In this document: positions 24,801 to 36,303 of the stretch, piece after piece
How the letters are laid out: the number at the start of each line of letters is the position of its first letter
Numbering within the stretch: position 1 is the stretch's first letter
NCBI GenBank assembly: GCA_001949185.1
Contig: BDGG01000005.1
Location: 1,291,249 to 1,355,248 of the forward strand
DNA: 64,000 nucleotides
From: Ramazzottius varieornatus
Taxonomy: Eukaryota; Tardigrada; Eutardigrada; Parachela; Ramazzottiidae
Reading direction: 5' to 3'
Made by a program: the position numbers and the translations under genes
The notes under the pieces: generated by a model
What the model was told of the DNA's origin: nothing
Seen by the model: the letters and a program-made list of their open reading frames with translations, nothing else
Databases searched by the model: none

Positions 24801-27800
24801 CATGGAGCAACTCAACGCTACCTTCATTGCCCAGACTCTCGGTGGCGAGGAACTTCGAGCCAATCTCCGCACCATCAACAACCTCCAGATCGTCCGAGCC
24901 GGTGTGGGTCGCTACTCCATGGAAGAGTCGACGGTAGGCGTTCCTCAGCTGCAGTTCCAACAGACCGCCGTTGTGCAGTCTGAATCAGCCGCAGCCGCCG
25001 AAGCGGAAATCGCCAAGAAGTATGACGTTGTCGACCCAACCTTCGCTTTCATCGTCACCGACCCAGCGTAAGCCATCTTTGGAATGATCTCCCATTTACG
25101 TAACGTACTTTCCGCACTTCTATGGTTGACCTTCTCGTGTGCTTGTTTCGTAACTAGGCTGACGTACGACAAAGCTCGTCGTATGCTGAACTGGCTCGCC
25201 GCTAAGCTCCAAGTACCTCACACCATCTTCTCGAGCCTCCAGTAAGTCCATTCTGAAAGTGGGACGTGCGAAAATGATCTGAACCAGGTCGTTCTTCCAA
25301 GTGGTGCAGACTTCCACCCAGCGACAACGGAAAGGTGCGCCGCTTCAGACAGCGATCTGGTTCAGTTTGCCTATGTCTCAAGTCATCCAGTGAAGGACTA
25401 AACTTGAGCTTGAAGTTGGGATGACACCCTTTAATTTTAGTATCGAGGATAACCAGCTGTTATTCCGCGTCAGTCCCTACTTCAGTCAGATGAACGCATC
25501 AGGTGTAGTGGATCATTTATCCGACGCCAACATCCAGGCGCTCCTGCGTCAGGAGTTCCAAGTGGAGATTATCCGAGCTGGCATCGGAGACCGGGTAATT
25601 ATCCAGCCATACTGTACTCTGACGGGAAGTTCCCCATCTGGCAAGCTCCCATTGACATTTTTCGTGACTGCAGGTGCAAATTGTCAAGGCTGATAATAAG
25701 CAGCGTCAGAACTTGCTGATCGGTCTGGTGGCGGTCGCGTGCGTTGCTGCTCTACTGATTAGCTTGGCTATCATCTACCTGATCCGACGAAACAGCATCA
25801 TGCGCAAGAAGTTGTACGGTATGGGCGGCGATGTGGAATCCAGCAAGGAATACGAGGTAAAGATCGTTCCCAGTGATGTGAACGTTTACGGCCCACCCAT
25901 GGGACAGGTCAAGTTCATTCCAGTCCAAATGCACGATTCCAAGTAAATCTTTCCCCAAGGTCTGAAAATGTATAAACTAGTACCTCCAGATGTTCACTCG
26001 CTTTTTTCTGTTGATTTTTACTTTCGCACTGGTCGATCCTTCCAGAGTTTTATCTGAGCTTTCTATACTCTGATTTCATCATTTCTGTCAGTCATTGAGT
26101 TCATGTCTTTTTATTTTCGCTGTCCACAATTGTCATGATTTCTGTACTTGTGCGCGTACATACCCAGGTCTCTCGTTAAACAACGCCACGAAATGACCTT
26201 GGGTTTGATTTTCGTCGTCCTTGCATGTTTGTTCGAGTTAAATCTTATGCGAAACATGAACGCTATCCCAAAATATGTTTGTGTTGCATGACTGTTCAGC
26301 TTGTTCTTTGAAATTTACTCACAGCATGACAAGGTTAGCATGTACGTAGCGACAGTAGCGTTCTGTGTGCACCCGGTATCGTCGCAACTACAGTGTTTTG
26401 TCAGTGCATGTTGTATGGCTGAAGAACGAGCGCCTAAAGCGAGGAGGGAATTGATAGGCCGTGGGTTCGTTATTGGAAGAACTAATTAGGCACTCTATTC
26501 ATGCACCTGCCGGGAATGTAGATCAACATCCCACAGAGAAAATTACTCCAGAGACTGGAGTCCCACCAAATCATCTGGCTCGTGTGGCACAGTCGGCTTC
26601 ACGAGCGGAAGAAAACACGGCAGGATATCGAGAAATATTCCAGATGAGTAGCTCGAGGGAACCAAGCCCCGGCGTGGTGTTTTGAAAGGAGCTGATTAGC
26701 GCGAGCAGCTTTGGAGTACCACGTCTCCGGTTTAGGAGGAATTGGACACTGACGCAGCCGGCTTGCTTCCTTACAATGTCACCACTAATTTCTCCTTTTC
26801 AGCAACTGTGCCGACAGCGAATGGCAAGCAAGAACCTCGAAAGCAACATCACGGGTTCGCCGGATAGAGGCGCTGTCGATCGCACCACACACAGCAGCAC
26901 CTCGTCGTGGTAAGTGGGTCCTTCCTCATTTGTACCTTTCTGCAACTATACTGTGCCGGTTGGCGACAGCCCACTTTACTTCACCGTACCAACTCTAGCG
27001 AAATCTGTTTCTCGAGTAGCGTTCTTAGGCTGTTGATTTCTGGTCAAGGCTCTGAATCTACTTGCCCAAAGAGGAGCCAGATTTTCTTCGGCTGTCTGTG
27101 CACACTTCAAGCTTTTCTTCGTTTATAGGAGCGAAGAGCCGGCACCGACTAACATGGATATTACGACCGGACACATGGTTCTGGTAAGAATTCCTAAAAT
27201 ATAAATTTTATCGTAGGAAAACACGCATACGAATTTATTACATAATCTAGCGTACTACCCACTGTATGATTTAACGAAGCAACCAGACGAACAATCTACT
27301 GTAGACAAACCGGGACATTCTTTTTTCCTGCAGTCGTATATGGAAGATCATCTGGCACACAAGGACCGAATGAACAAGGAATGGGAATCATTAACCACAT
27401 ACGAGGCTGATCCACGCTGCGTGGAAGCCGGCTCCAAGTTGGAGAACCTTATCAAAAATCGATATCCCGACGTACTGCCATGTAAGTTTTCTTCCAAACC
27501 CATTTTCTGTCGTTGATTAACAATCTGGTGCATGCCGTGAGGGAAATTGTACCGTACTTGATTTCCTGTTGACGTTCCATGCGCCAAATACGGACGGCAT
27601 TGTGATAATAAGTTTCTGTCATCCCAACCTACGCACGAGCTTTTGACCTTCCAGATGATCATACTCGAGTTCATCTGAACCCCGACGTCAACATTACCAA
27701 GTCCGACTACATCAACGCCAATTTTATCGTAAGTGCGATTGCGGCGACCTCACTTAATAGACCTTACGTTAGCTGAAAAAAACATGACGGGGTTTCTCCT

Positions 27801-28800
27801 TTCCAAACAACTCACAATGATGTTCCTCACCGCAATATCAGTGATCAAGAACATAGACTAAACTCAGGTGTTCACCCAGGTCGATGCCGATCCGAAGAAC
27901 CCAACATACATTGCAACGCAAGGACCTTTGCCGGAAACCGTAGCTGACTTCTGGCAGGTTAGTGGTTCGTAAACTTGCTGTGCGTTCCGCTTGAGTAGTT
28001 TAACCGTACTTTGATCCAGTGATCGACGCAAATCGACTGATTAGCTGATTCATCGTACATTTCCAATTCGCAGATGGTTTGGGAAAGGAATTCGACAGCT
28101 ATCGTCATGCTGACAAAACTACGCGAGCACGACCAGGATCTCTGCCATATCTATTGGCCTAAGGAAGGAAGTGAAGTGTACCACAACTTTGAAGTCCATC
28201 TGGTCAGCGAACACATCTGGTGCGACGACTATCTTGTTCGCAACTTCTACTTGAAGAACTTGAAGAGCAACGAGACGCGCACAGTCACACAGTTTCACTA
28301 TCTCAACTGGCCTAACCTCGGAGTACCGACTTCGCTGAAAACGTTCCTGGAATTCCGTCGGTAAGGAACATACTGAAACGTGTGGCATATCGTAGAAAAA
28401 TTCATGAATTGAAATATGAACGTGAGTTTATATCATTTCGAGGAAGTTTTCGCTACATATCGAGTCTTGGCAGCAAACTGAATGACGATTATTTGAAACA
28501 GTGGACGAATGTACGACTTTTCCTATTTACAGAAAGGTGAACAAATGTTACAAAGGAGGCTCGTCCCCCATCGTCGTCCACTGCAGCGATGGTGTTGATC
28601 GAACCGGAGCGTACTGTCTGATTGACTTGGTCCTTAACCGAATGGCCAAGGGAGTCAAGGAGATTGATATTGCCGCTACGCTCGAACACCTCCGTGACCA
28701 GCGGGCGGATGTCGTACGAACCAAAGAGCAATTCGAGTTCGTCCTAACGGCTGTTGCGCAGGAGATCCAAGCCATTTTGAAGTCCATGCCACAAAAGTAG
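18811..28800 (+). CDS. PTPRN: IA-2/phogrin-type receptor protein tyrosine pseudophosphatase (ida-1/PTPRN homologue; 19 exons, 1393 aa)
   Basis: Single-pass dense-core-vesicle membrane protein of the IA-2 family, which acts in regulated neuropeptide/hormone secretion. Exons: 18811-18898, 20495-20545, 21056-21388, 21584-22291, 22642-23033, 23258-23534, 23789-24290, 24587-24673, 24762-25067, 25158-25241, 25441-25594, 25674-25856, 26803-26909, 27129-27183, 27334-27481, 27655-27728, 27880-27957, 28074-28360, 28533-28800; 4182 nt, every phase consistent. Order: signal peptide (1-25); RESP18-like Cys module [15 protein letters not shown] (about 30-53); long Gln/Met/Pro-rich ectodomain (about 165-690); two tandem membrane-proximal ME domains (about 774-885 and 905-1000); TM about 1008-1030; juxtamembrane [12 protein letters not shown] domain from [10 protein letters not shown] (1100) to the stop. 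The PTP loop is [10 protein letters not shown] (C1322, R1328) and the WPD loop is WPN (1288-1290), so catalysis should be lost as in vertebrate IA-2. Confidence 0.95.
20624..20672. repeat. Direct duplication, about 22-bp unit
   Basis: CGTAATTTGTTAACGAAGAC occurs twice about 26 bp apart within an IA-2 intron. Confidence 0.75.
20855..20965. repeat. CAAGTGGCGCA inverted-repeat family, copy in an IA-2 intron
   Basis: Left arm GATTGTTTTATCAAGTGGCG; right half has diverged TACGCCATTCGAAG followed by the conserved outer arm GCGATCTGGTCGAATTATTT. Confidence 0.5.
23575..23690. repeat. CAAGTGGCGCA inverted-repeat family, copy in an IA-2 intron
   Basis: CCCAAGTCGCGCA facing GTGCGCCACTTGAGACAGCG, then GATCTGGTCGAACTTGTT; a further half copy (CCAGTGGCGGACGTCTCC) abuts it, so this may be two nested insertions. 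Confidence 0.55.
24337..24444. mobile_element. MITE family B, copy 1 (108 bp) in an IA-2 intron
   Basis: Starts TACAGCGCTGAATATGCATC and ends with the reverse complement of TACAGTGCTGAAAATGCATC. It lies inside the intron between the exons ending 24290 and starting 24587. Same length and related termini as the copy at 52468. Confidence 0.7.
25268..25375. repeat. CAAGTGGCGCA inverted-repeat family, copy in an IA-2 intron
   Basis: GATCTGAACCAGGTCGTTCT then CCAAGTGGTGCA, facing GGTGCGCCGCTTCAGACAGC and GATCTGGTTCAGTTTGCC; both outer and inner arms are visible. Confidence 0.6.
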
Positions 28801-29242
28801 AAAAATGCCAAATGGGCCAGGACGTTCTCTACCATCTGTTCCAGAACGCCGGTCGATTGTGATAACAAGAACGAACTGATACAATGTCATTCCCAGGAAA
28901 CTTTCCAGTCTCACAACACAATCAAACATATCACACAGAAAACTGGTCTTCGAACATGAAAAGTTGTTGCTTTATTTTTCACACTCACGTTGCGGCTGCT
29001 TGCTTAATTTTGTTTTCTGCGATAAAAATTATGGCACTGTTTTTGAAGAAGATCCTAACACAGTATTTTTTTAGTTTAGCTTCCTTTTTCAGTTTGCAAC
29101 ACACGCATTCGCAACAGCTGGCGTGGTGCATTAGTACATAAAAACCCAAAAACACCATCAATATAGCTTTCCTAAAAACACAGGGAAAAACAGAACTGTT
29201 TAAGAACTAAGAAAGTAAAAAGGGGCTTTTCGTGCTCCTACT
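28801..29242. other. Convergent 3' spacer, IA-2 (+) and TSP1/discoidin (-)
   Basis: Short AT-rich stretch that must hold the 3'UTRs of both genes; nothing else seen. Confidence 0.5.
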
Positions 29243-32200
29243 TCAAGGTCCATAAGCAATTACGCCCATTCTGATTAAAGGTAGCTTTTGCCAAAGCTCC
29301 GGATATATTCTCAATTTTGCCGTGTTCAAGCTATGGGAGAACCTGACGGAAAAGACGGTTTGCACCTGCTCCCTGTTCAGCACAGGTATGGTTGTGATGA
29401 TAAACGGGGTCGGCTTCCCAAGATGGGATAGCCAGCGCCACTCATTGTCCTGTGGATCAAGGAACTGCAGGTAAAAAGCTCGCAACATGGCCGGAAGTCC
29501 TTCGCGTAAAGCTCCCATGAATAACAGCTGCTCCACTTTCCGCTTCCTACCGAGGTCGACCTCCAGCGATACATGATTGTTGTGGTTCTGTGAAGTCTTG
29601 ATCGTGCTAAGAAGACGCAGGTTGACGTAGCCGTCACCGCGCAAGTCCGGAAGATGTTTGAGGTTCTCGACCTGTAAATCGCAACGTAACAATTATTCCT
29701 CTGATTCCAAAACGAGTCTCAAGGTTGCCTCCAAAGGTTGTTCGACGTGCCTTCTTATCGTTATCAATTTCATAGAACAGAATTTCCTTTGAAGGTATCT
29801 GGGAGCATTTATTCGGTCGTAAGTGCTTTACTGGGCTCCCCGATTGTTTGTTCTTTCTCCTTGCTCTAACAATTTGCACTCTTCTTCTACCGGGACTTGG
29901 TTTTCTTCTGTTGGTGGCGGGTATAGCTGCGGTACAAGCTTCCACATCCACTTTGAAGTAAGGCCTGCCGCTCCATTGTAACGGGTAAAATCTGTACAAA
30001 GTAGCAAATTTTGAGAGTCATAACTGACAACATGACAAAACAGAACGCCCATCTACCAAACGGACACGTACCTGATCATAGAAACGTGAGGGACGAACCG
30101 GGTAAGTTTTTCCACAAGGACACGTCTTTGACCGGTTTTTCTCCTGTGGGGAGCCGCCAGGAAGACCTCGGAGAAACAAACTAAGAACCGGAAGTAAGAC
30201 TGCAGAAAATACCACGAAGCGTAGATATCAGGTAAATTTACTCGAGGGATGTGGTCGGGTCTCGCCAGAAATTGCCAAGCGTTTAAAGATGGCCCGAACA
30301 CTTTGACCATATAAGTCGAAACAGCGCCCCCTACACCTCTTTGTACGCTGCCGGCGATTCTCCATCCGGTGACAGTACGTGGTCTACCGAACCTAATCTG
30401 TGGAACAGGTACAGACAGAGCCATTACGTCCATAGGTTTTGCGCGTCGTTCGGTAAGCAGAGATCGTATGCTTACTGTACCTCCAAGTGAACCTTATCGT
30501 TCGGCTCTGAGTTCGCATCAACCAAGGGGAAAACGAACGGAGTTCGAGAAGTCCATTTTGCGTTAGCTGCTTTTGCCGATAGGGGACAGGTAAAACTTTC
30601 TTTGGGCAGCTTGTGAGTGAAGTACCCTTTCTGGCATCCTCTGGACGGGTCTCGTCTGCGAATCAAGCTTCGCCGGCGAACGAAGCTGGCTCCGCGAGCC
30701 GAAAGACTTCTTGATCCTTTGCGGCGTGACGTTGCTCGGGTCGGGCCTTGGGCACGGGTATCTCTGCTTGACGATTTCCGAGTACCACTGCGTCTTCTCG
30801 GCTGACGACCATTTCTCCGAACTTTGCTTCTATGACAAGAAGGGACCGAGCATAGTCGCCTCTGATGTAGCAGCTCCCGATCGCATCTTCTTGGTATTGA
30901 ACATGACCGAACTCGAACACGGAAGGACTTTCCACATGTGGCCGAACAAGGTGACCAAGCTCCCCAAGGTCCCATCTTTGCTTGCTTCATTCCTGTGAAG
31001 CAAACCAGAATTCAGTTGAATAGGCCAGGCTGAGGACAGTTCTAGTCATCGGGTATTTGATGGGCGTACCTTCTGGACACTTTTCACGCAGTTTACATGC
31101 AGCTCGTTCCCGGAGCATCTCTTCATCGCAGTTAACGCTCGAAACTAAACATTTCCTTGTTCGCTCGCGCATACCCTCCCCGCACACGCCCATGCAGCCA
31201 GACCATTTCCTCCACGATCCGTATATTCTACGCGTAGGGCTTCTTTTCCGTCCAGCCAGTGCAGGTCCCATGCTAGCCGGAGTAGGCCTTCTTCTAGGCG
31301 GAGCCGATTTTCTTTTAGCCAGATACGGTTCCCTTCTTCTCGAACTCTCTCTGAACGCGGCTCCCTTTGTTGACTTCCTTCGGGTGGAAGGATAACCCCT
31401 ACGTCTGACACCAGTCCAACGTCTGGCACGAGTGTTGCCTGGTCGCACTTCACGGTACTTTCTGGGATTCCTTCCACGATACAACTGTCTTGAAAGCCAG
31501 TGTCTCGGTAGGCCTGAGAAAAAGAAGCAAGGTTACACACAAAATCAGCAGGCAAAGCTCGAGAAAGTATCGACGTCCAGCTTGTGGAAAAGCGCCGTTA
31601 AAAAAGATTTGACGCGTTCTAAGGTTACAGCTTCAGCTTAACAGTTTTTTTCCACTCTACCACGGGAAGTCCACAGTGACTTCACTCTTTTGCATCGTAC
31701 GTGCTTTTCAAAGCTACGGCACAGATTTAACGGTTGAATGGAAAACAACTGAATGAAAATGGAAGTCATCCCGATAAGCCAGACGGTGGAAAATGAGCGA
31801 ACAATTTACGGTACTCGAGCGGAGGCATCTCGTGATTTCCCAGGTTCATTTTGACGCGCAGCTTCAAATTCCCGTTTTCATCCCCAATCCCAGAGCTGAT
31901 CGGTACAAACTCTCGAAACGTATAGTCATCGTAGTCGTTGCCACCATTCCGGTTACCATGAGGCAACGTTCGCTGACCTCGCTCGTGAGCTTCGAACGAC
32001 ACATTCTTCCCGATGAGACCCGACTCTCTCATGGACATCCTTTCTGCATCCGGATTGATCAACCTCAAATGCTTCACCTCATTCTGAATCAACTCAGCCT
32101 CATTCCGAAAAGACTGCTGACCATCGGGAACCTCCAGTTCAGTCAGATACCCATGATACGGATGCACAGGCCTGAGTTGTGCGTCTTCCTCGTATAAAGG

Positions 32201-32338
32201 CAAGTATGGGGAGGATATATCAGGAAGACTATCCGGTTGATAGTGTGCAAGAGTACAGCGGGTAGTAATCTCCAATAGAATCGACACCAAATTCAGCAGC
32301 AAATTTGTGCAGTTGACATCGCGACTACGAAGTCGCAT
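29243..32338 (-). CDS. Secreted protein with two thrombospondin type-1 and two discoidin (F5/8C) domains (7 exons, 785 aa)
   Basis: Exons: 32338-31810, 31513-31070, 30992-30481, 30397-30242, 30199-30072, 29991-29832, 29671-29243; 2358 nt, phases agree. Order: hydrophobic signal segment (NLLLNLVSILLEI, about 12-24); acidic/polar linker with DYDDYTFREF; basic region; TSP1 no. 1 (YGSWRKWSGCMGVCGEGMRE); TSP1 no. 2 (GPWGAWSPCSATCGKSFRV); a strongly basic Arg/Lys linker; first discoidin fold (RFGRPRTVTGWRIAG, then IRFYPLQWSGRPYFKVDVEA); basic spacer; second discoidin fold ending KLRIYPELWQKLPLIRM. Probably an extracellular matrix or cell-surface guidance protein. The domains are clear, but I do not know a named orthologue with this order. 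The acceptor of exon 5 could instead lie 33 bp further in; both keep frame. Confidence 0.82.
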
Positions 32339-32610
32339 ACTGGTCGAAACAACTCGCTTGTAGGATCTTCTTCATGTCTGTATATCTGTCATCCCGGAAG
32401 CATCTCTCCTCTCCTTATTATCGAGAGAACGAAGAAAAGATTCTGTGTTGCTATTCAACAAACATTCAGAAACAGTTTCGTAAAAGTTAGACAATTTGGG
32501 GAAATGTTTTAGCGAAATGCTTCTCACAAATAATAGACAGGTAAAATCTTTGGTAATTTTGTAATCTGATCACCCAAAGGCGAAAGGAAAAGTATCGAAA
32601 AATAAACGCT

Positions 32611-35600
32611 CTAAAATCCCAATAGCTTATTTTGTAAAATTTCGTAGCATATTCGTCTTCGGAAATACGGCATGTGCTCCTGCGAATAAGACTGCCATGA
32701 AACTTCTGAGAAGGAAGCGAACACTTTTCAGTCTAAGGGGTTTAACACAAGCTTACCTGATTGAAGTCAATGTTCTTTCCCCGAGACACGAAGTCAGCGA
32801 ACTTCAACATGAACACCCCACAATCGCACATGTTTTTCTGCTGGGGAATATCCTGCAACACATAATATCCGTTGAAATAATTCAGAAGACATTCGTGAGA
32901 ATGATTAATGAGTATTGACTTGCTCTTACCTCTTCCTCAGCTACCGATATGAAGTCCCACTCTTCCCAGTCCAGAGAGATATTGGACCAGTGCGGATGGT
33001 TACTGCCCTTGTCTTTCTTTTCTTCTTCTAGGTACGTTCTGCAACAAGAACCAAAGATCCAGACCTGTTCATCATCAAAAGAAAACTTCCCACGCTCCAG
33101 TACCTCAGTAGGCGGAAGCACTGCTCATTCTTGTGGCCGAGTGAGTCGTAGTAGCGCATTTGCTTCTTCTTCAAATCTATCACCTGCAAAACAATCCATT
33201 GAAAAAACAGCACACTTATCCAAAAACGGATAAGACTGAAAACTTACAGCTAGGCACCAGTGGCTGGAAAGGTGGACAGGAACGAGGATCAGGTCGAATG
33301 AGAAGAGATCGATCTTCTTGGTCCACCGCTTAAGGCTGGCGTAGCCTCTGTTCATGAGCTGCGTGTAGAAGAAGGTGTTGAAGGCGTGGACTTTCGGGAA
33401 ATCCTGTCGCCGAGTACTTCTGTCCATGATCATTTCGAGGAAGAAATTGGCAATCTGAAAAACGTGGATTCCATCAGTCTACCATTTGAGATCAAATTTG
33501 GACCTATGCAAACAGAATCATCAAAACCCTTTTTCCAAGTGGCGTACGCTTTCCGCCAATAAAGGTGATAATCCGCGCCACTTGGGAAAAAATCTTGTTG
33601 AGTTTGTTTCTCGAGCTCCCATTTCAGAGCCGACCGATGCTAGCAAATCACGTGAAAGATGATCATCTTTTTTTCAATTTAACAAGTTCGGGAACGTTAA
33701 GAGAAAATACTGGAACGTTTCCATACCTCATCGTTCAGCCAGTTCAAGCCTTTCAGTGTGGCGAAGTCTTTCCTTGTCATCTTCACTCGGAAAGCTTCAG
33801 TCAGGACTTCGTCTGTTCTTCCGGAGGCAAACGCTCTGTCGATGGCTTCTGTTGCGTCGCCATTCAGAGCTACAAAAGAAAACCCCCGTACCCGCCGTTT
33901 AGCAACGAAGAAAAAGAACGGGAAAATGATGAGGGGCAGACTTACGAATGTAGTCCACGTCGTCAACTGCAATTAATTTCGTACGTTTGCTCAGGTCGTC
34001 AAGAATACGATTTTGGCGCTAAAAAATAATAATCAATATTAACGGAAAACGTACACACCGGTTTTCGAAGATCTGATAACTGAGCCAAGATATTCAACCT
34101 CTGGGCTGACTGCTGGCTGTGTGCGATACACATCGCGGTAAAAATCTTCTGCAGACCGCTCATCTTCGCTCCTGAAAAGAAGGACAACCCGATGTTAGGC
34201 TTCCGAGCACCATCAAAAACACTGTAACGAACTGTAATCTGTCGATCTTTAGTATCAGCAAGACCTCAGGTTGTTGAGTAAAGATCAAAAATCGGTCTTA
34301 CGGTGATGTGGTAGGCCTCCTGCCAAAAGTCTGCTGAGCACGGGCATCACGTCGCTTCTTTTCAGTATCCCAGTCAATGGTTTTCGTGCGTCTTAAGGGG
34401 CTCTGCAGTAGCACCCCTTCATCAAACAGAAGAAGAACTTGTACTGCCTTGTATTCCACCCGTAACTCAACTCGACAAACAAACTCGACAGCATTGTTTC
34501 GCCAAAAGGTACACATTTGCAATGTTATCAGCTGACACTGTGCGCAACTTTGAAAAATGATCTTTTCGAGTTTGTTTGCTCTGAACCCGGTTTTCTTATC
34601 ATACAGAGAACGAGTGTCAGACTTACGGATTTCATCGTCCGAATCTTCAATGGTGACAACGTCTGGCAGAGCTGTAAATACAAGAACAAAATGGAGACCA
34701 CAAAAGGGAGTATACTTCGAAGATGAGGAACGGAAACGAAACTCACACTTGGGTTCTTCTGGTATCCTGTTGGCTTTCGAAGTCAAGCCGTTCTTTTGGT
34801 CCGAGAAGACAGACGTTGTACCAGTACGATGGAGTTTGTTTCGGAGATGCGTGGAGAAAGAATCTTCGAGGCGAACCGTAGAAAATCCATTCGTTGGCTT
34901 GTGACGATAAGGCTTCCGAAAGGCCAGATCGAGAGGAGCATTCTGTTGAGTACTTTTTAGCTTTTCCAGTGCAGTCGTCGGAACGTTCTTCAGATACTCA
35001 GAAAACGGTGCAGGGATTGGCTTCTGTGGACAGAGGCAAGCCACAGAGTAAAGTAACACCCCACCACGGCCGACCAAAAATAGGAAAATAACTCACTGAC
35101 TGTCGAAGAGTGGATCCAAAGCCTATCGATGGTTTCGACAAAGGGAAAGCAGAGATCCTTCCAGCATCAGCAAACCGGTTATCGTTCACCCTGAAAAAGA
35201 AACATAATGCAATGGTCTAAGACTCTAAGAACGTAGCATACCCCATAGGTCACAAAATCGATCATCTTCTCCAAGTACACGAATTTCGCGAAATTCCGCA
35301 AGATTTTCATTCAAGATTCACGATTCACGAAAGAAATCAGGGCCAAATTCCCGAGAAAAATCAACGAGAGCTCGCCATACGAGCTCGAAAGGATCGTTTT
35401 CCCAAGTGGCGCACATTTCCGGTCAACCGCACTGACGTAGTGCGCCGCTAGGGCAAACGATCTGGCCAAGTTTGTTTGCCCAGCACGCAAGAATATTTGT
35501 AGATTACCAGTCAACAGTTGAGTTGTTGAGCGTATCCCGCTCGGCGAATCCATTCCCGATGAGGACCGAAGGAAATCTTGCCCTGGGTATAGCCGTCGAG

Positions 35601-36303
35601 GTAGTATTCAGTCCCGCTAGCCGTCGATCGTGGTCAGAACTGGCCGCTGGATCGAACTCGACGAACTGAGAAAGAGGCAATCCATTATAATTTACGAAAA
35701 TAGCCACCATTCTGAAATACTACACTTACAGCATCACTTCTTCCTCGCGGCTGGTAAACGGGAATTATGCGAGCTTGTCTGTGATGCTGGTTGTTCTGCG
35801 TCCTGTTACTGGGGTTTATCGACGAGTTGGACATGTTGCTTGTCATCAACGCGCGCGAGGAAGTGTGGGTAGGAGCTCTTGACTTTGGCACGGGATGGCT
35901 TGAATAAGGACCATCCTTCTGCTCTCCCCAGTAATAACCGTTCGTCTTGGGCTTCTTCGAGGGAGACTCTGCAAGCAAGATCATGCAACTGATCAAACCA
36001 AGCTTTCTGTATTCAATCAACAATCAACGTTTCAACAATACCGCTCGTTTCGTAGATGTAAGTGGGAGAAGACTTCGATCCAAGACTCCTGTAAACAGAA
36101 AGAGTTCACCATCAGCTACGCACTCCGATCCCTAGGATTAGGCGCGAAAACATCGGTAAAAACTGAAACAGCTAAAAAGAAAACGAAACTTACGACTGAG
36201 AAGACGGCTTGTCGTGACCGTCGTAGCTAAGACTGTTCCAGAAGCTATTCCATTTCCGCTTCAACGGCTCGAAGATATCTTTCATCTCCATGCTTACGAT
36301 CAT
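32611..36303 (-). CDS. SENP/Ulp1 SUMO-specific cysteine protease (16 exons, 649 aa)
   Basis: C48 protease that matures SUMO and removes it from substrates, usually at nuclear pores or in the nucleus. Exons: 36303-36194, 36088-36042, 35968-35730, 35665-35508, 35190-35097, 35023-34747, 34671-34627, 34391-34302, 34171-34059, 34018-33946, 33869-33727, 33454-33248, 33183-33104, 33038-32930, 32852-32757, 32679-32611; 1950 nt, all phases fit. The C-terminal catalytic domain shows [47 protein letters not shown] (His528), MRYYDSLG (Asp545) and [14 protein letters not shown] (Gln599/600, nucleophile Cys606), closest to SENP1/2 and nematode ULP-1. The N-terminal half is Ser/Pro-rich and basic. [11 protein letters not shown] (exon 34671-34627) is a textbook SUMO-interacting motif followed by acidic residues. 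The exon 34391-34302 acceptor is the weakest call; it was chosen by phase. Confidence 0.92.
33515..33622. repeat. CAAGTGGCGCA inverted-repeat family, copy in a SENP intron
   Basis: TTCCAAGTGGCGTACGCTTT facing AATCCGCGCCACTTGGGAAA, then the outer arm TTGTTGAGTTTGTTTCTCGA. Lies in the intron between exons 33869-33727 and 33454-33248. Confidence 0.6.
34535..34590. repeat. CAAGTGGCGCA family, half copy in a SENP intron
   Basis: Only one side is recognisable: GCGCAACTTTGAAAAATGAT then TTTTCGAGTTTGTTTGCTC, matching the right side of the fuller copies. Confidence 0.4.
35370..35487. repeat. CAAGTGGCGCA inverted-repeat family, copy in a SENP intron
   Basis: Outer arm GAGCTCGAAAGGATCGTTTT, core CCCAAGTGGCGCAC facing GTGCGCCGCTAGGGCAAACG, then GATCTGGCCAAGTTTGTTTG. 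The best copy for defining the roughly 40-bp arms. Confidence 0.65.

Noticed and set aside
30987-31484. Basic 165-aa protein as an independent gene
   Set aside because: It joins in phase to exons on both sides as part of the TSP1/discoidin gene.
31145-31555. 136-aa minus-strand frame
   Set aside because: Overlaps the TSP1 exon in another frame; the TSP1 Trp/Cys pattern is in the alternative frame and fits splicing.
34298-34391. Alternative frame in the SENP exon ([16 protein letters not shown])
   Set aside because: It looks protein-like but its phase does not fit the next exon; the chosen frame joins in phase on both sides.
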